Positions 49,108 through 59,500 of a stretch of DNA of 64,000 nucleotides are shown here, in pieces. Each line of letters begins with the position of its first letter. Positions within the stretch are counted from its first letter, which is position 1. The position numbers and the translations under genes are program-made. Source of the DNA: Nannocystis exedens (GTDB lineage Bacteria; Myxococcota_A; Polyangia; Nannocystales; Nannocystaceae); NCBI RefSeq assembly GCF_002343915.1, contig NZ_NETK01000002.1, positions 682,001 through 746,000 of the forward strand, given 5' to 3'. A model generated the notes under the pieces. That model saw only the letters and a list, made by a program, of their open reading frames with translations, did not search any database and was not told where the DNA came from.

Positions 49108-50667
49108 ATGCGATCTGCGAAGACGGCGACCTTGCTGACCGCGCTGGCGCTCGCCGGCTGCGGCGGCGAGCAGGGCGACACCCTCGACACCGACACCACG
49201 ACGAGCACGGCCGGCACGACCACCGCGACCGCGAGCGACGGCACGACCTCGACCGCCGCCGATCCGACCGAGGCCCCGACGACGACGACGACCTCGACCA
49301 CCTCGACCACCACGACGGCGACGAGCACCGACCCCGTCACGACCGACGCCGTGACCACCGACGCGCCCGACACCGGTCCGGATCCCATGCCGGCCTGCGG
49401 CGATCCGAGCCACTTCGCCACGTCCAAGGAGCCGACCACGCTGATCTACGTGGCGGCGAGCGGCGCCGACGGGCCCGACTGCGGCGCCCGTGCCACCCCG
49501 TGCCAGACCGTCGAGGCGGCGGCGGCGAAGGCGACCCCCGGCACCGGCATCCGTCTGCTCGGCGAGACCTTCGGCCCCGACATCTTCCTCAGCGACCTCG
49601 CGGGCACCGCCGACGCCCCGATCTGGCTCGGCGGCGAGTTCGGCTCGCCCGCGACCATCGCGGGCGGCGGCGAGGCCCTGCACCTGTCCCGCGTCCGCCA
49701 CCTGGTCATCCATGACCTCGAGATCACGGGCGCGACCGCCAACGGCATCAACGTCGACGACGGCGGCGCCGTCGACGATCCGGAGGCGACTCGCTTCGTC
49801 GCGTTCGAGCGCCTCCACATCCACGACATCGGCGAGGGCGGCAACCAGGACTGCCTCAAGCTCTCGGGGATCAACGACTTCTGGATCCTCGACAGTCAGT
49901 TCGAGCGCTGCAGCGACGGCGGCAGCGCCGTCGATCACGTCGGCTGCCACCGCGGGCTCATCGTCGCCAACTTCTTCGGCGAAAACGGCGGCAACGCGAT
50001 CCAGGCCAAGGGCGGCAGCGAGGACATCGAGATCCGCGGCAACACCATGATCGACTGCGGGCAGCGGGCCGTGAACATGGGCGGGTCGACCGGCTTCGAG
50101 TTCTTCCGCCCGCCGCTGACGATGAACGGCGACAACGCCGAGGCGCGCAACATCCGCGTGGTCTCGAACGTGATCGAGGGCGGGGAGACGCCGCTGGCGT
50201 TCGTCGGCTGCGTCGACTGCCTGGCGGCCAACAACACGATCATCCGCCCGCAGCAGTGGCTGCTGCGGATCCTGCAAGAGACGGTGTCCGACCCGCAGTT
50301 CACGTTCGCGCCGGCGAGCAACGGGCGGTTCATCAACAACCTGGTGGTGTTCGACCGCGCGGCGATCTCGACCTACGTCAACATCGGCGGCAATACGGCC
50401 CCGGAGACGTTCACCTTCACGACCAACCTCTGGTACGCCGCCGACGCGCCCGACCAGTCGAGCCCCGCCGGCGACCTGCCGGTCGTCGAGACCGGGGCGA
50501 TCGCCGGCGAGGACCCGCTGCTCGTCGATCTCGCCGCCGACTTCCGCCTCACCCCCGCCAGCCCCGCGGTGGGCTCGGGCACGCCGCTGCCCGAAGTCGC
50601 GGCCGACCGCGACTACCGCTGCTGGAAGGACCCGCCGAGCCGCGGCGCCTACGAGCTGGTCCCGTGA
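49108..50667 (+). CDS. right-handed beta-helix lipoprotein
   Basis: The 519-residue product has lipobox LALAGC (Cys near 18) and a Thr-rich linker to about residue 95. From TLIYVAASGADGPDCGARAT it follows parallel beta-helix proteins of the choice-of-anchor-Q/polysaccharide-lyase-like group. Examples are GLIVANFFGENGGNAIQAKG, DIEIRGNTMIDCGQRAVNMG and NIRVVSNVIEGGETPLAFVG, ending DFRLTPASPAVGSGTPLPEV. It is likely a surface protein that binds or cuts polysaccharide; no catalytic residues can be named. It converges on gcvH. Confidence 0.87.
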   Translation: MRSAKTATLLTALALAGCGGEQGDTLDTDTTTSTAGTTTATASDGTTSTAADPTEAPTTTTTSTTSTTTTATSTDPVTTDAVTTDAPDTGPDPMPACGDPSHFATSKEPTTLIYVAASGADGPDCGARATPCQTVEAAAAKATPGTGIRLLGETFGPDIFLSDLAGTADAPIWLGGEFGSPATIAGGGEALHLSRVRHLVIHDLEITGATANGINVDDGGAVDDPEATRFVAFERLHIHDIGEGGNQDCLKLSGINDFWILDSQFERCSDGGSAVDHVGCHRGLIVANFFGENGGNAIQAKGGSEDIEIRGNTMIDCGQRAVNMGGSTGFEFFRPPLTMNGDNAEARNIRVVSNVIEGGETPLAFVGCVDCLAANNTIIRPQQWLLRILQETVSDPQFTFAPASNGRFINNLVVFDRAAISTYVNIGGNTAPETFTFTTNLWYAADAPDQSSPAGDLPVVETGAIAGEDPLLVDLAADFRLTPASPAVGSGTPLPEVAADRDYRCWKDPPSRGAYELVP

Positions 50668-50685
50668 CGCCCGGGCGCCGGCATC

Positions 50686-50733
50686 GACCTGCCCCGAAGG
50701 CCAGGTCGAGCGACCTGCCCCTCCGGACCGGTC
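50686..50733. repeat. palindrome pair between convergent beta-helix and gcvH genes
   Basis: GACCTGCCCCGAAGGCCAGG and GACCTGCCCCTCCGGACCGG form two adjacent hairpins in a 64-base gap, and the second reaches the gcvH stop codon. Confidence 0.75.
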
Positions 50734-51130
50734 ACACGCACGACGCCGCGGTCTTCAGCAGCTCGCTGTAGGCCTCGGCGTCGAGCAGGGTGGTGAACTC
50801 GCTGAGGTCGGGCGGACGCACGGCGATCATCCAGCCCTCGCCGTAGCAATCGTCGTTGATGGTCGAGGGCGCGAGGTCGAGGCCCTCGTGGACGCGGACC
50901 ACCGCGCCGGACAGCGGCGTGAACAGCTCGATCTCCGCCTTGGCGCTCTCGAGCACCGCGAAGCACTGGCCGAGCGCGAGCTCGTCGCCGGGCTGGACGC
51001 GGAGGACGAAGTCGGTGATCTCGCCGAGCTGGTCGAGCGCGCGAGCGCTGATCCCGACGAGCACGCTGTCGCCGTCGAGTTCGGCCCAGACGTGGTTGCG
51101 CGCGTAGCGACGAGCGTGGACGGGGGGCAT
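50732..51130 (-). CDS. gcvH: glycine cleavage system H protein
   Basis: The 132-residue lipoyl carrier shuttles the aminomethyl group between P and T proteins. RRYARNHVWAELDGDSVLVG opens the fold, and VLESAKAEIELFTPLSGAVV contains the lipoylated Lys64. DDCYGEGWMIAVRPPDLSEF closes it. No gcvT or gcvP is adjacent, so it may be a stand-alone copy. Length is normal. Confidence 0.92.
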   Translation of the reverse strand: MPPVHARRYARNHVWAELDGDSVLVGISARALDQLGEITDFVLRVQPGDELALGQCFAVLESAKAEIELFTPLSGAVVRVHEGLDLAPSTINDDCYGEGWMIAVRPPDLSEFTTLLDAEAYSELLKTAASCV

Positions 51131-51205
51131 CGGGACCGCGTTATCCCACGCGACGCTTGCGCCAGCAACGGCCGGCGGCGGCCGGACGAACCCCGCCTGG
51201 AGCGG

Positions 51206-51784
51206 TCAGTGACGCGCGGTCGTGGCGAGCTGCACGGCGATCCCGAGCAGGGCCAGCGCGGCCCACGCGACGACCTCGGGGACCGCGTCGGGCAGGGCCC
51301 CCGTCCAGGGCAGCGCGGTGAGGTCGGTCAGCCAGCGGACGGGGCTCTCGGCCATCACCTCGGCGCTGCGCACCACCAGGGCCGCGCCGGTGATCGCGGT
51401 GGCGACGATCAGGACCACCCGCGACACGACCACGCTGGCGCTGCCGGCCACGCACGCCAGGAGCAGCTGGACCTGCCACGAGACCCCGCCGACCACCGGC
51501 GCGACGGCCCAGGTCAGCAGCAACGCCGCGACCGCGCCGATCACGAACACGCCGATCCGGAAGTAGGCCAGCACCGCCCCCAGGCCGAGCAGGCCGGCGC
51601 CGACCTGCATCAGGCTGGCCGTGAGGACCTGTCCCGGAAACCAGATCTCGGCCATCGCGGCTCCGGCGCCGACGCCGAACACCAGGCCGTAGATGCCGAG
51701 CACCAGCGGGAACAACTTGTAACCGGCGATGCAGTGCACGAGCCCCACGAGGAGCGCGACGACGGGGGGCAGACCGAGCGGCAC
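51206..51784 (-). CDS. DUF4203-like membrane protein
   Basis: The 192-residue protein has about seven hydrophobic segments with Gly-rich packing (VALLVGLVHCIAGYKLFPLV, LGIYGLVFGVGAGAAMAEIW, YFRIGVFVIGAVAALLLTWA). The first helix pair resembles DUF4203/TM7S3-like proteins. Function unknown. A palindromic element encodes WFPGQV near 51628. Confidence 0.75.
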   Translation of the reverse strand: MPLGLPPVVALLVGLVHCIAGYKLFPLVLGIYGLVFGVGAGAAMAEIWFPGQVLTASLMQVGAGLLGLGAVLAYFRIGVFVIGAVAALLLTWAVAPVVGGVSWQVQLLLACVAGSASVVVSRVVLIVATAITGAALVVRSAEVMAESPVRWLTDLTALPWTGALPDAVPEVVAWAALALLGIAVQLATTARH

Positions 51785-52055
51785 GCGCGGACCCTAGCGA
51801 CCGCGGCCGCACAGGGCAAAATAACGGCCGGCCGCGGCGGGGTCGCACGATCTTCGCCTGCGGTCCTCCCGGAGGTCGGCGAGCCCATCCGCGTGGACGC
51901 CACGGTCCGTCGCGATCCGGTCGTCCCCCCGACGACCGCCACGCCGGGCTCGCACGGGCACCGGTCAGGATGTTTCACCGTTCGCTGCGAGGACGGACAC
52001 ATGAGGGGTTTACCCTCGTCGCGCGCGGACGTGGTATGGCTGGGACGAAAGCGCC

Positions 52056-53387
52056 ATGCGCTCCGTCCTCCTGATCGCACTCCTGGCCACGAGCCCGCTC
52101 GCCTGCGGCGGCGAGGCGGGGGCCGGCGGTCCCGGGGGCCCGGGCGGCCCCGGCGGCGGCAAGGGTCGGCGCGGCGGCGAGGCCGAGGCGCTCGCGGTGG
52201 CCGTGACCACGCTGACGCCGGCGACGATCGAGCGCCACTACCGCGGCGCCGGCACCCTGCGGGCGTTGCGAGCCGCCGATCTGGTCGCGCTGCAGCCCGG
52301 CGTGGTGCTCGAGCTCCGGGCCGAGGAGGGCGACAGCGTCGCCGAGGGCCAGCTGCTGGCCCGCCTCGACGGCCGCGCCTATCAACTCCAGGCCGCGCGC
52401 GACCGGCTCAGCGCCCAGAACGCGGCCAAGGAACTGCAGCGGCTCGAGCAGCTGAGCGGCCTGTTGTCGCGCGAGGAGCTCGACAAGCAGCGCTACGCCG
52501 CCGAGTCGGCGCTGGCCAGCGCCCAGGTGTCGCGCCACCAGGCCTCGCAGACGACCGTATCGGCCCCGTTCGCCGGCACCATCACCCGCCGCCACATCGA
52601 CGTCGGCAACCTCGCCACCACCTCCAAGTCGCTGTTCACGATCGCCGACCTCAGCGCCCTCGACCTCGAGCTGCACGTGCCCGAGCGCGAGGCGAGCACC
52701 GTCCAGGCCGGGGCGCCGGCCGTCGTCGAGCTGCAGGACGGCAGCACCTTCGAGGCCCGGGTCGAGCGCCGCGCGCCGGTCGTCGACCCGCTGACCGGCA
52801 CCGTGAAGTTCGTCGTCCGCGCCCGCAACTTCCCCGCCGGCGCCGTGCCCGGGGCGTTCGCGCGCGCGACCCTGCGGGTGGCCGTGCGCGAGTCGGCCCC
52901 GAGCGTGCCGCGCCGCGCGATCGTCGAGGTCGAGGGCAAGCCGCACGTGTACGTGGTCGAGGACGGGCGGGCCCGCCGGCGCCCGGTCGAGCTCGGGCTG
53001 GTCGGCGAGGAGCGGGCGGAGATCCTCGGCGGCGTGGCCGAGGGCGCGCAGATCGTCATGGACGCCGGCACCGGCATCGCCGAGGGCATGCCGGTGCGCG
53101 CGGTCGCCGAGGGCGAGGGCAAGGGCAAGGGCAAGGCCGGGGGCCAGGGGGCGCAGGCCGGAGCCGAGGGCGCGGCGAGCCAGCCGGCCGCGGCGCAAGC
53201 CGGCGATGCGGCCCAGGCCGGCGCCGGCGCGGGTTCGCCCGACGTGTCCGCGGGAGCAGGTCCCAAGGGCCAGGTCCCGGAAGCCAGGTCCGAAGCAGCA
53301 GGTTCGAAAGGTCAGGTCCCGGAGGCCAGGGCGCAACAGACAGGTCCGAAGGGGCAGGCGGCCGCAGCGGCGCCAGGGGGCCGGTGA
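52056..53387 (+). CDS. RND efflux periplasmic adaptor lipoprotein
   Basis: The 443-residue membrane-fusion protein has lipobox PLAC (Cys near 17). A Gly-rich linker (PGGPGGPGGG) precedes the barrel-sandwich parts (GVVLELRAEEGDSVAEGQLL and TVSAPFAGTITRRHIDVGNL). A short coiled hairpin (about 105-165) and a beta-barrel (DLELHVPEREASTVQAGAPA) follow. It links an inner-membrane pump to an outer-membrane channel. The last about 48 residues (SPDVSAGAGPKGQVPEARSE, then SKGQVPEARAQQTGPKGQ) are wholly encoded by palindromic elements and are not part of the family fold. The TGA overlaps the next GTG by four bases. Confidence 0.92.
   Translation: MRSVLLIALLATSPLACGGEAGAGGPGGPGGPGGGKGRRGGEAEALAVAVTTLTPATIERHYRGAGTLRALRAADLVALQPGVVLELRAEEGDSVAEGQLLARLDGRAYQLQAARDRLSAQNAAKELQRLEQLSGLLSREELDKQRYAAESALASAQVSRHQASQTTVSAPFAGTITRRHIDVGNLATTSKSLFTIADLSALDLELHVPEREASTVQAGAPAVVELQDGSTFEARVERRAPVVDPLTGTVKFVVRARNFPAGAVPGAFARATLRVAVRESAPSVPRRAIVEVEGKPHVYVVEDGRARRRPVELGLVGEERAEILGGVAEGAQIVMDAGTGIAEGMPVRAVAEGEGKGKGKAGGQGAQAGAEGAASQPAAAQAGDAAQAGAGAGSPDVSAGAGPKGQVPEARSEAAGSKGQVPEARAQQTGPKGQAAAAAPGGR
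53241..53360. repeat. in-frame palindrome array forming the adaptor C-terminus
   Basis: GACGTGTCCGCGGGAGCAGG is followed by five or more AGGTCC/GGTCAGGTCC/GACAGGTCC units at about 14-30-base spacing. The frame used gives PKGQVPEAR-type peptides, and no stop arises over 120 bases. Confidence 0.85.
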
Positions 53388-56300
53388 CGGGCGAGGCGCG
53401 GCCGCGCGGCATGGTCGCCGGCGCGGTCGGGCGGCCGGTCACGACCACGATGGTGCTGGTCGCGCTGGTCGTGTTCGGCCTGGTGGCGCTGACGCGGCTG
53501 CCGCTGGCGCTGCTGCCGGACCTCAGCTACCCGAGCGTCACCGTCCGCACCGAGATGCCGGACGCGGCCCCGCAGGAGGTCGAGGAGCTGCTGACGCGGC
53601 CGGTCGAGGAGCTGGTCAGCGCGGTGCCCGGGGTGGTGCAGGTCGAGTCGGTCTCGCGCGAGGGCATCAGCGAGGTCGTGCTCGACTTCGGCTGGGGCAC
53701 CGACATGGACCGCGGGCTCGACGACGTGCGCGAGAAGCTCGACCGCGTGGTCCTGCCGACCGGGGTGCAGCGGCCGGTGGTGCTGCGCTACGACCCGGCG
53801 CAGGAGCCGATCCTGCGCCTGGCGCTGGTCTCGAAGGACAACATGCGCCCGGCCGAGCTGTGGGAGCTGGCCGACCGCCGGGTCAAGCGCGCGCTCGAGA
53901 AGATCCCCGGCGTCGCGGCGGTGCAGATCCACGGCGGCGACAAGGAGGAGATCCGCGTCGAGATGGATCCGCAGCGGCTCGCGGCCCTGCGCGTGACCGC
54001 CGACGAGGTCGCGCAGGCGATCCGCCGCGACAACGTCAACCGCCCCGGCGGCGCCCTGACCGAGCAGAAGAGCCGCTACCTGCTGCGCACCGTCCACGAG
54101 GCCCGCGCCCCGGCCGAGCTCGAGGAGGTCGTGGTCCGCAGCCGCGACGGCGCCGAGCTGCGCCTGCGCGACGTCGCCGACGTCGCCCGCGTGCCGGTCG
54201 AGCGCGAGGAGCTGGCGCTGGTGGCAGGGCGCGAGGCGGTCGAGCTGGCGGTCTACCGCGAGGGCGACGCCAACACGGTGGCGGTGTCGCGGGCGGTCCA
54301 GACGGCGCTGCCCGACCTGCACCTCGGGACGGGTCAGAGCGTGCTCGTGCTCAGCGACCAGGCCGCCTTCATCGAGTCGGCGATCGCCGAGGTCCAGAGC
54401 AACACCCTGCTCGGCGGCGCCCTGGCGGTGCTGGTCCTGCTGTTCTTCCTGCGCGACCTGCGGGCCACCCTGGTCATCGCCGCCGCCATCCCGATCTCGC
54501 TGCTCGTCACCTTCGTGCCGCTGCAGCTGCTCGGCGTCAGCCTCAACCTGATGAGCCTCGGCGGCCTGGCGCTCGGCGTCGGCATGCTGGTCGACAACAG
54601 CATCGTCGTGCTCGAGTCGATCGCCCGCGTGCGCGAGCGCGACCGGCGCGGCGCCGCGGCGACCACCGCGGTCCGCGGCGCCACCGAGGTCGCGGCCTCG
54701 GTGATCGCGTCGACGCTGACGACGGTGGCGGTGTTCCTGCCGATGGCCTTCGTCGAGGGCGTCGCCGGCCGCCTGATCCGCGACCTGGCGTACACGGTGT
54801 CGCTCAGCATCGTCTCGTCGATGTTCGTCAGCCTGACCCTGGTGCCGGTGCTGCAGAGCCTGGGCGGCGGCGGGGCAGGGGACGACGCCGACGAGCCGGC
54901 GCCGCGCTCGCTGCTGGCCTGGCTGCTGGCCCCGTTCGCGCTGGTGTTCCGCGGCCTGCGCCTTGCGACATGGGCGATCGGACATGTCCTCCGGGTCCTC
55001 ACGGCGCCGCTGACCGCCGCCTACGCCGCGCTCGAGCGCGCCTACCCGCTGGCGCTCAAGGCCGCGCTGCGCTGGCGCTTCACGGTCGTGGCGCTGGCGG
55101 TGGCGCTGTGCGTGCTGGCGTTCCAGCAGCTGCAGGGCCTCGGCCGCACGCTGCTGCCGGAGATCCAGCAGGGCGAGTTCTTCGTCCAGATCTCGCTGCC
55201 GCAGGGCAGCTCGCTGGAGCGCACGGCCGACGTCGCCCGCCGGGTCGCCGCCGCGGTCGAGCACGACGAGGCGGTCGCCCAGGTGTTCGCCCGCGTCGGC
55301 AGCATGACCGCCGGCGACAGCGCCACCGGCACCGTCGCCGGCACCCACCTGGCCCAGGTCAACGTCCGCCTGCACCCGGGCCTGCCGGCGCCGGAGGAGG
55401 CCGCGCTCGAGGAGGCGCTGATGCTGGCCATGGCCGGCGCCGCGGCCGACCCCGAGGCCACGCTGCGGCTCGGCCGCCCGGCGCTGTTCTCGTTCGATGC
55501 CCCGATCGAGGTCCGGATCTTCAGCGAGGAGCCCGAGCGCGCGATCGCCCACGCGGTCGCGCTGCTGCCCGAGCTGCGCGCGATCCCGGGCCTCGCCGAC
55601 GTCGCCCCCGACGACCTCGCCGGCCGCCCCGAGGTCCGCGTCGACTTCGACCGCGAGCGCCTCAGCCGCCTCGGCCTCGGCGTCGACGCGGCGGCGCTCG
55701 CCGTGCAGCGCGCGGTCCAGGGCGAGATCGCGACCAAGATGCACGCGGCCGACCGCCAGCTCGACGTCCGCGTCCAGCTGCCGCAGGTCGACCGCACCCG
55801 CGCGGCCGACGTCGGCAAGATCGCCGTGGCCGTGATCGGCGACGTCCCGGTCACCGTGGCCGCCGTCGCCGACCTGGTCGAAGGGACAGGCCCTGCCGAG
55901 ATCCGCCACCTCGACGGGCGCCGGGGCCTGCGGATCCGCGCCCGCCTCACCGGCGAGGACCTCGCCACCGTGGCCGCCCGCGTCGAGGACGTCCTCGCCG
56001 AGCACGACCCCGGCGACGGCCGCGTCCAGGCCGAGCTCGGCGGCCAGGCCGAGTCGCTGGGCGGGTCGATGAAAAGCATGATGTTTGCGGCACTTATCGC
56101 CGTATTCCTCATCTATGTGGTGATGGCCTCGAGCTTCGAGAGCCTGCACCACCCGCTGCTGATCATGGGCACCGTCCCGCTCGCCGTGGTCGGGGTCGCG
56201 TGGGCCTGCGTGCTGACCGGCACCCCGATCTCGGCGATGGTCGGGATGGGGGCGATCATCCTCGGCGGCATCGTCGTGAACAACGCGATCGTCCTGGTCA

Positions 56301-56593
56301 ACACCGTCAACTACCGCCGCGGCCAGGGCATGGAGGTCGGCCCGGCGCTGCTCGAGGCCGGCCGACTGCGGCTGCGGCCGATCGTCATGACCACGGCGAC
56401 GACCGTGCTCGGCCTGTTGCCGATGGCGGCCGGCGTCGGCGACGGCGCGGCGCTGCGCCAGCCGCTCGCGGTCACCGTCATCGGCGGCCTGACCGCGGCG
56501 ACCCTGCTGACCCTGGTCGTGATCCCGTGCCTGTACAGCCTGCTGCCGGGCAAGCGCCAGGACGCCTGGGCCGACATGGCGGGGGAGGACTGA
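53384..56593 (+). CDS. RND efflux pump 1 (inner membrane)
   Basis: The 1069-residue pump starts at GTG in overlap with the adaptor. It has the 12-helix RND layout: first helix TTTMVLVALVVFGLVALTRL, porter domains, and helix 4 GGLALGVGMLVDNSIVVLES with the proton-relay Asp. The second half has RWRFTVVALAVALCVLAFQQ and a helix 10-11 region ending GMGAIILGGIVVNNAIVLVN. It is of the HAE/AcrB-like type, so drugs or lipophilic compounds are the likely cargo. A palindrome at 54964-54995 encodes ATWAIGHVLRV in the central cytoplasmic loop, and another near 55882 encodes VEGTGPAE. Confidence 0.94.
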   Translation: MTGEARPRGMVAGAVGRPVTTTMVLVALVVFGLVALTRLPLALLPDLSYPSVTVRTEMPDAAPQEVEELLTRPVEELVSAVPGVVQVESVSREGISEVVLDFGWGTDMDRGLDDVREKLDRVVLPTGVQRPVVLRYDPAQEPILRLALVSKDNMRPAELWELADRRVKRALEKIPGVAAVQIHGGDKEEIRVEMDPQRLAALRVTADEVAQAIRRDNVNRPGGALTEQKSRYLLRTVHEARAPAELEEVVVRSRDGAELRLRDVADVARVPVEREELALVAGREAVELAVYREGDANTVAVSRAVQTALPDLHLGTGQSVLVLSDQAAFIESAIAEVQSNTLLGGALAVLVLLFFLRDLRATLVIAAAIPISLLVTFVPLQLLGVSLNLMSLGGLALGVGMLVDNSIVVLESIARVRERDRRGAAATTAVRGATEVAASVIASTLTTVAVFLPMAFVEGVAGRLIRDLAYTVSLSIVSSMFVSLTLVPVLQSLGGGGAGDDADEPAPRSLLAWLLAPFALVFRGLRLATWAIGHVLRVLTAPLTAAYAALERAYPLALKAALRWRFTVVALAVALCVLAFQQLQGLGRTLLPEIQQGEFFVQISLPQGSSLERTADVARRVAAAVEHDEAVAQVFARVGSMTAGDSATGTVAGTHLAQVNVRLHPGLPAPEEAALEEALMLAMAGAAADPEATLRLGRPALFSFDAPIEVRIFSEEPERAIAHAVALLPELRAIPGLADVAPDDLAGRPEVRVDFDRERLSRLGLGVDAAALAVQRAVQGEIATKMHAADRQLDVRVQLPQVDRTRAADVGKIAVAVIGDVPVTVAAVADLVEGTGPAEIRHLDGRRGLRIRARLTGEDLATVAARVEDVLAEHDPGDGRVQAELGGQAESLGGSMKSMMFAALIAVFLIYVVMASSFESLHHPLLIMGTVPLAVVGVAWACVLTGTPISAMVGMGAIILGGIVVNNAIVLVNTVNYRRGQGMEVGPALLEAGRLRLRPIVMTTATTVLGLLPMAAGVGDGAALRQPLAVTVIGGLTAATLLTLVVIPCLYSLLPGKRQDAWADMAGED

Positions 56594-56594
56594 C

Positions 56595-59500
56595 GTGGGC
56601 GCGGACCGGCAGCCTGGCACCGAGGACATGTCCGCGAGCGCAGGTCCAATCGGCCCTGGTACAGGGGACATGTCCGCGAAGGCAGGCCCGCAGATCGCCG
56701 GCCGCGCCAGCCTCAGCGACCTGGCGCTCGACCGCCCGGTGATGATCGGGATGCTGCTGCTGGCGATCCTGGTCCTCGGCGCGATCGCCACCGCCCGCCT
56801 GCCGCTGGCCTTCCTGCCGGCCGGCGGCACCGCCCGCGTGTCGCTGCGCATCAACCTCCAGCGCACCAGCCCCGAGCTGGTCGAGCGCGAGATCATCCGC
56901 CCGGTCGAGGAGGCGATGGCCGGCCTGCGCGGGCTGCAGCGGATCCAGGTCGGCAGCGGCGGCTGGGGCGTGCGCGTCAACCTCGAGTTCGTCGCCGGCA
57001 CCGACATCGCCGCCCGCAAGGCCGAGATCCGCGAGCGCTTCGACCGGATCCGCGGGACCCTGCCGGACGCGATCACGCGGGTCACCCTCGATTCGTGGGG
57101 CCGCTCCGACGACGCGGTGGTCAAGCTGCGCCTCGCCAGCGACAGCGACCTGACGCGCTCCTACGACCTGATCGAGCGCCACGTGGTGCGGCCGATCGAG
57201 CGGATCCCCGGCGTGTCGCGCGTCGAGCTCGAGGGCGTCGAGCCGCGCGAGCTCGAGGTCGCCCTCGACCTCGAGGCCCTGCGCCGCGCCGGCGTGTCGG
57301 CCCAGGCCGTCAGCACCGCCGTGCGCGAGGCCCGGCAGGGGCGCAGCCTCGGCGTCCTGCGCGAGGACGCGACCCAGCCCGGCGTGCGCGCCCCGCCGGT
57401 CGACGCCGACCCGCAGGCGTTCGCGGCCCTGCCGGTGGCCCGCAGCCGCGGCGCGCCGGGTGCCGCGAGCGCGGCCACGACCGCGCCGCGCACGAGCTCG
57501 ACCGCGGCTGCTTCGACCGCGAGCACGGCTGCCTCTTCGAGCATGTCCTCCGGGACATCCGCCACCACCGCGCCGGCGGTCTCGGCCACCGCGCCGCTGG
57601 CGGCCCAGGGCCCGCAGGGCATCGGCGCGCGCAGCAACACCGCCAGCGTCGGCCCGGGCGTCTACACCAGCACGCCGGTCGGCGCCGGCGTCGCCCCGGC
57701 CACCGCGTCGGCGGTCGGGCAGACGAGCACGACCGTACCGGCGCGGGTCGGCGAGGTCGCGCGGGTCGAGGTCCACCCGCGAGAGAACCGCAACTTCCGC
57801 AGCCTCGACGGCCGCCTCGGCGTCGACCTCTCGGTCTACGCCGACGCCGGGGCGAGCCCGGTCGACGTCGCCCGCGCCGTCAACGGGGTCGTCGAGGAGC
57901 TGCAGGCCAGCCCGCGGCTCGGCGGGATCTCGGCGGTCGTCTACCACGACCAGGGCAAGATCATCCTCAAGACCCTGGCCGACCTGCGCGACACCGGCAT
58001 CTACGGCGGCTTGCTCGGCGTGGCCATGCTGTGGCTGTTCCTGCGCCGCTGGGGCGTCACCCTGGTGGCGGCGCTGTGCATCCCGCTGACGATCCTCGCC
58101 ACCTGCGGGGTGCTGCTGATCCGCGGCGAGGAGCTCAATTGCATCGTCCTGCTCGGCCTCGTGCTCGGCGTCGGCATGCTGGTCGACAACGCGGTCGTCA
58201 TCACCGAGGCGATCGAGCTGCAGGCCCAGCGCGGGCTGCCGGCGCGCGCGGCGGTGCGGGCCGGCGGGCGCGAGGTCGGCCTGGCGACGGTGGCGTCGAC
58301 CGTGTCGAGCGTGATCGTGTTCCTGCCGCTGGTGTTCGGCGACCCGGCCAACCCGATGAGCGCGCTGCTGGCCCCGCTCGGCCTCACCTTCGCCACCGTG
58401 CTGCTGTGCAGCCTGTTCGTCAGCCAGACGCTGGTGCCGCTGGTCATGCCGGCGGTGCTCAAGCGCGGCGGGGTGGCCGAAGGGACAGGTCGGAGCGGCC
58501 GCCTCCTCGGCCCGCTGATCGCCGGCTACGGGCGCCTGATCGCGCTGACGCTGCGGTTCCGCCGCACCGCGCTGGTGCTCGGTTTGGGCCTCGCCGCGAG
58601 CGCCGTGATCCCGTCGCAGCGGCTGACCTACAACCTGTCCGACATCGACCCGAAGCCCGACTGGGTCGAGGTCAGCATGCAGTTCGTCGGCAGCCCGGGC
58701 TACAAGGAGATCGGCGAGCGGGTGCGCGTGGTCGAGGAGGCGATCCTGGCCAAGAAGGACGCGCTCGCGGTCACCCACGTCTCGTGCGCCTACTCCGACT
58801 TCTGGGGCCGCTGCGACGTCCACCCGATCGCCCGCGCCGCCTCCGAGGCCGACGCCGAGGCGTTCACCAAGACCGTCAAGCAGGCGCTGCCCGAGCAGCC
58901 CGGCGTGCGCTACCTGGTCGGCGAGAACAACCGCGGGCAGATGCGCGGCAACCCCGACCGCCACGAGGTCGAGCTGGCGATCAAGGGCGAGGACATGGGT
59001 GTCCTCATGGACCTGGCCGAAAAGGCAGCCGCCCACCTGCGCGCGACCCTGCCGCGCGGCAGCGCCGACAACCCCGAGTCGGGCGGCGTCGACACCGTGA
59101 TCGGCCCCTACGACGAGGGCTCGCGCGAGCTCCACGTCAAGCTCGACGGCGCCCTGCTGCGGCGCTACGGCCTGCGCGCCGACGACGTCGCGCGCCTGAT
59201 CCAGACCGCGTTCCAGGGCACGCCGCTCGGCCAGGTGCGCAGCCCCGAGGGCCAGATCGAGCTGCGCCTGTCGGCCGGCAACCGCGCCGGCGGGGCAGGG
59301 GACGGGCCGACGCTCGAGGAGCTGCGCGACCTGCCGATCCCGTTGGCCGACGGCGGCGAGGTCACGGTCGGTGGCATCGCGGCGCTCGAGCCCACGCGCA
59401 GCCCGTTCTTCATCCAGCGTCTCGACCGCGAGACCCAGGTCAAGGTCAAGGCCCGCTTCTTCACCCCCGAGCCGGAGAAGAACCGCGAGCTGGTCAAGAA

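Noticed and set aside
50888..53383. Long plus-strand upstream extension of RND pump 1
   Set aside because: It runs antisense to gcvH and the DUF4203-like gene and out of frame through the adaptor gene; the coupled GTG at 53384 explains the real start.
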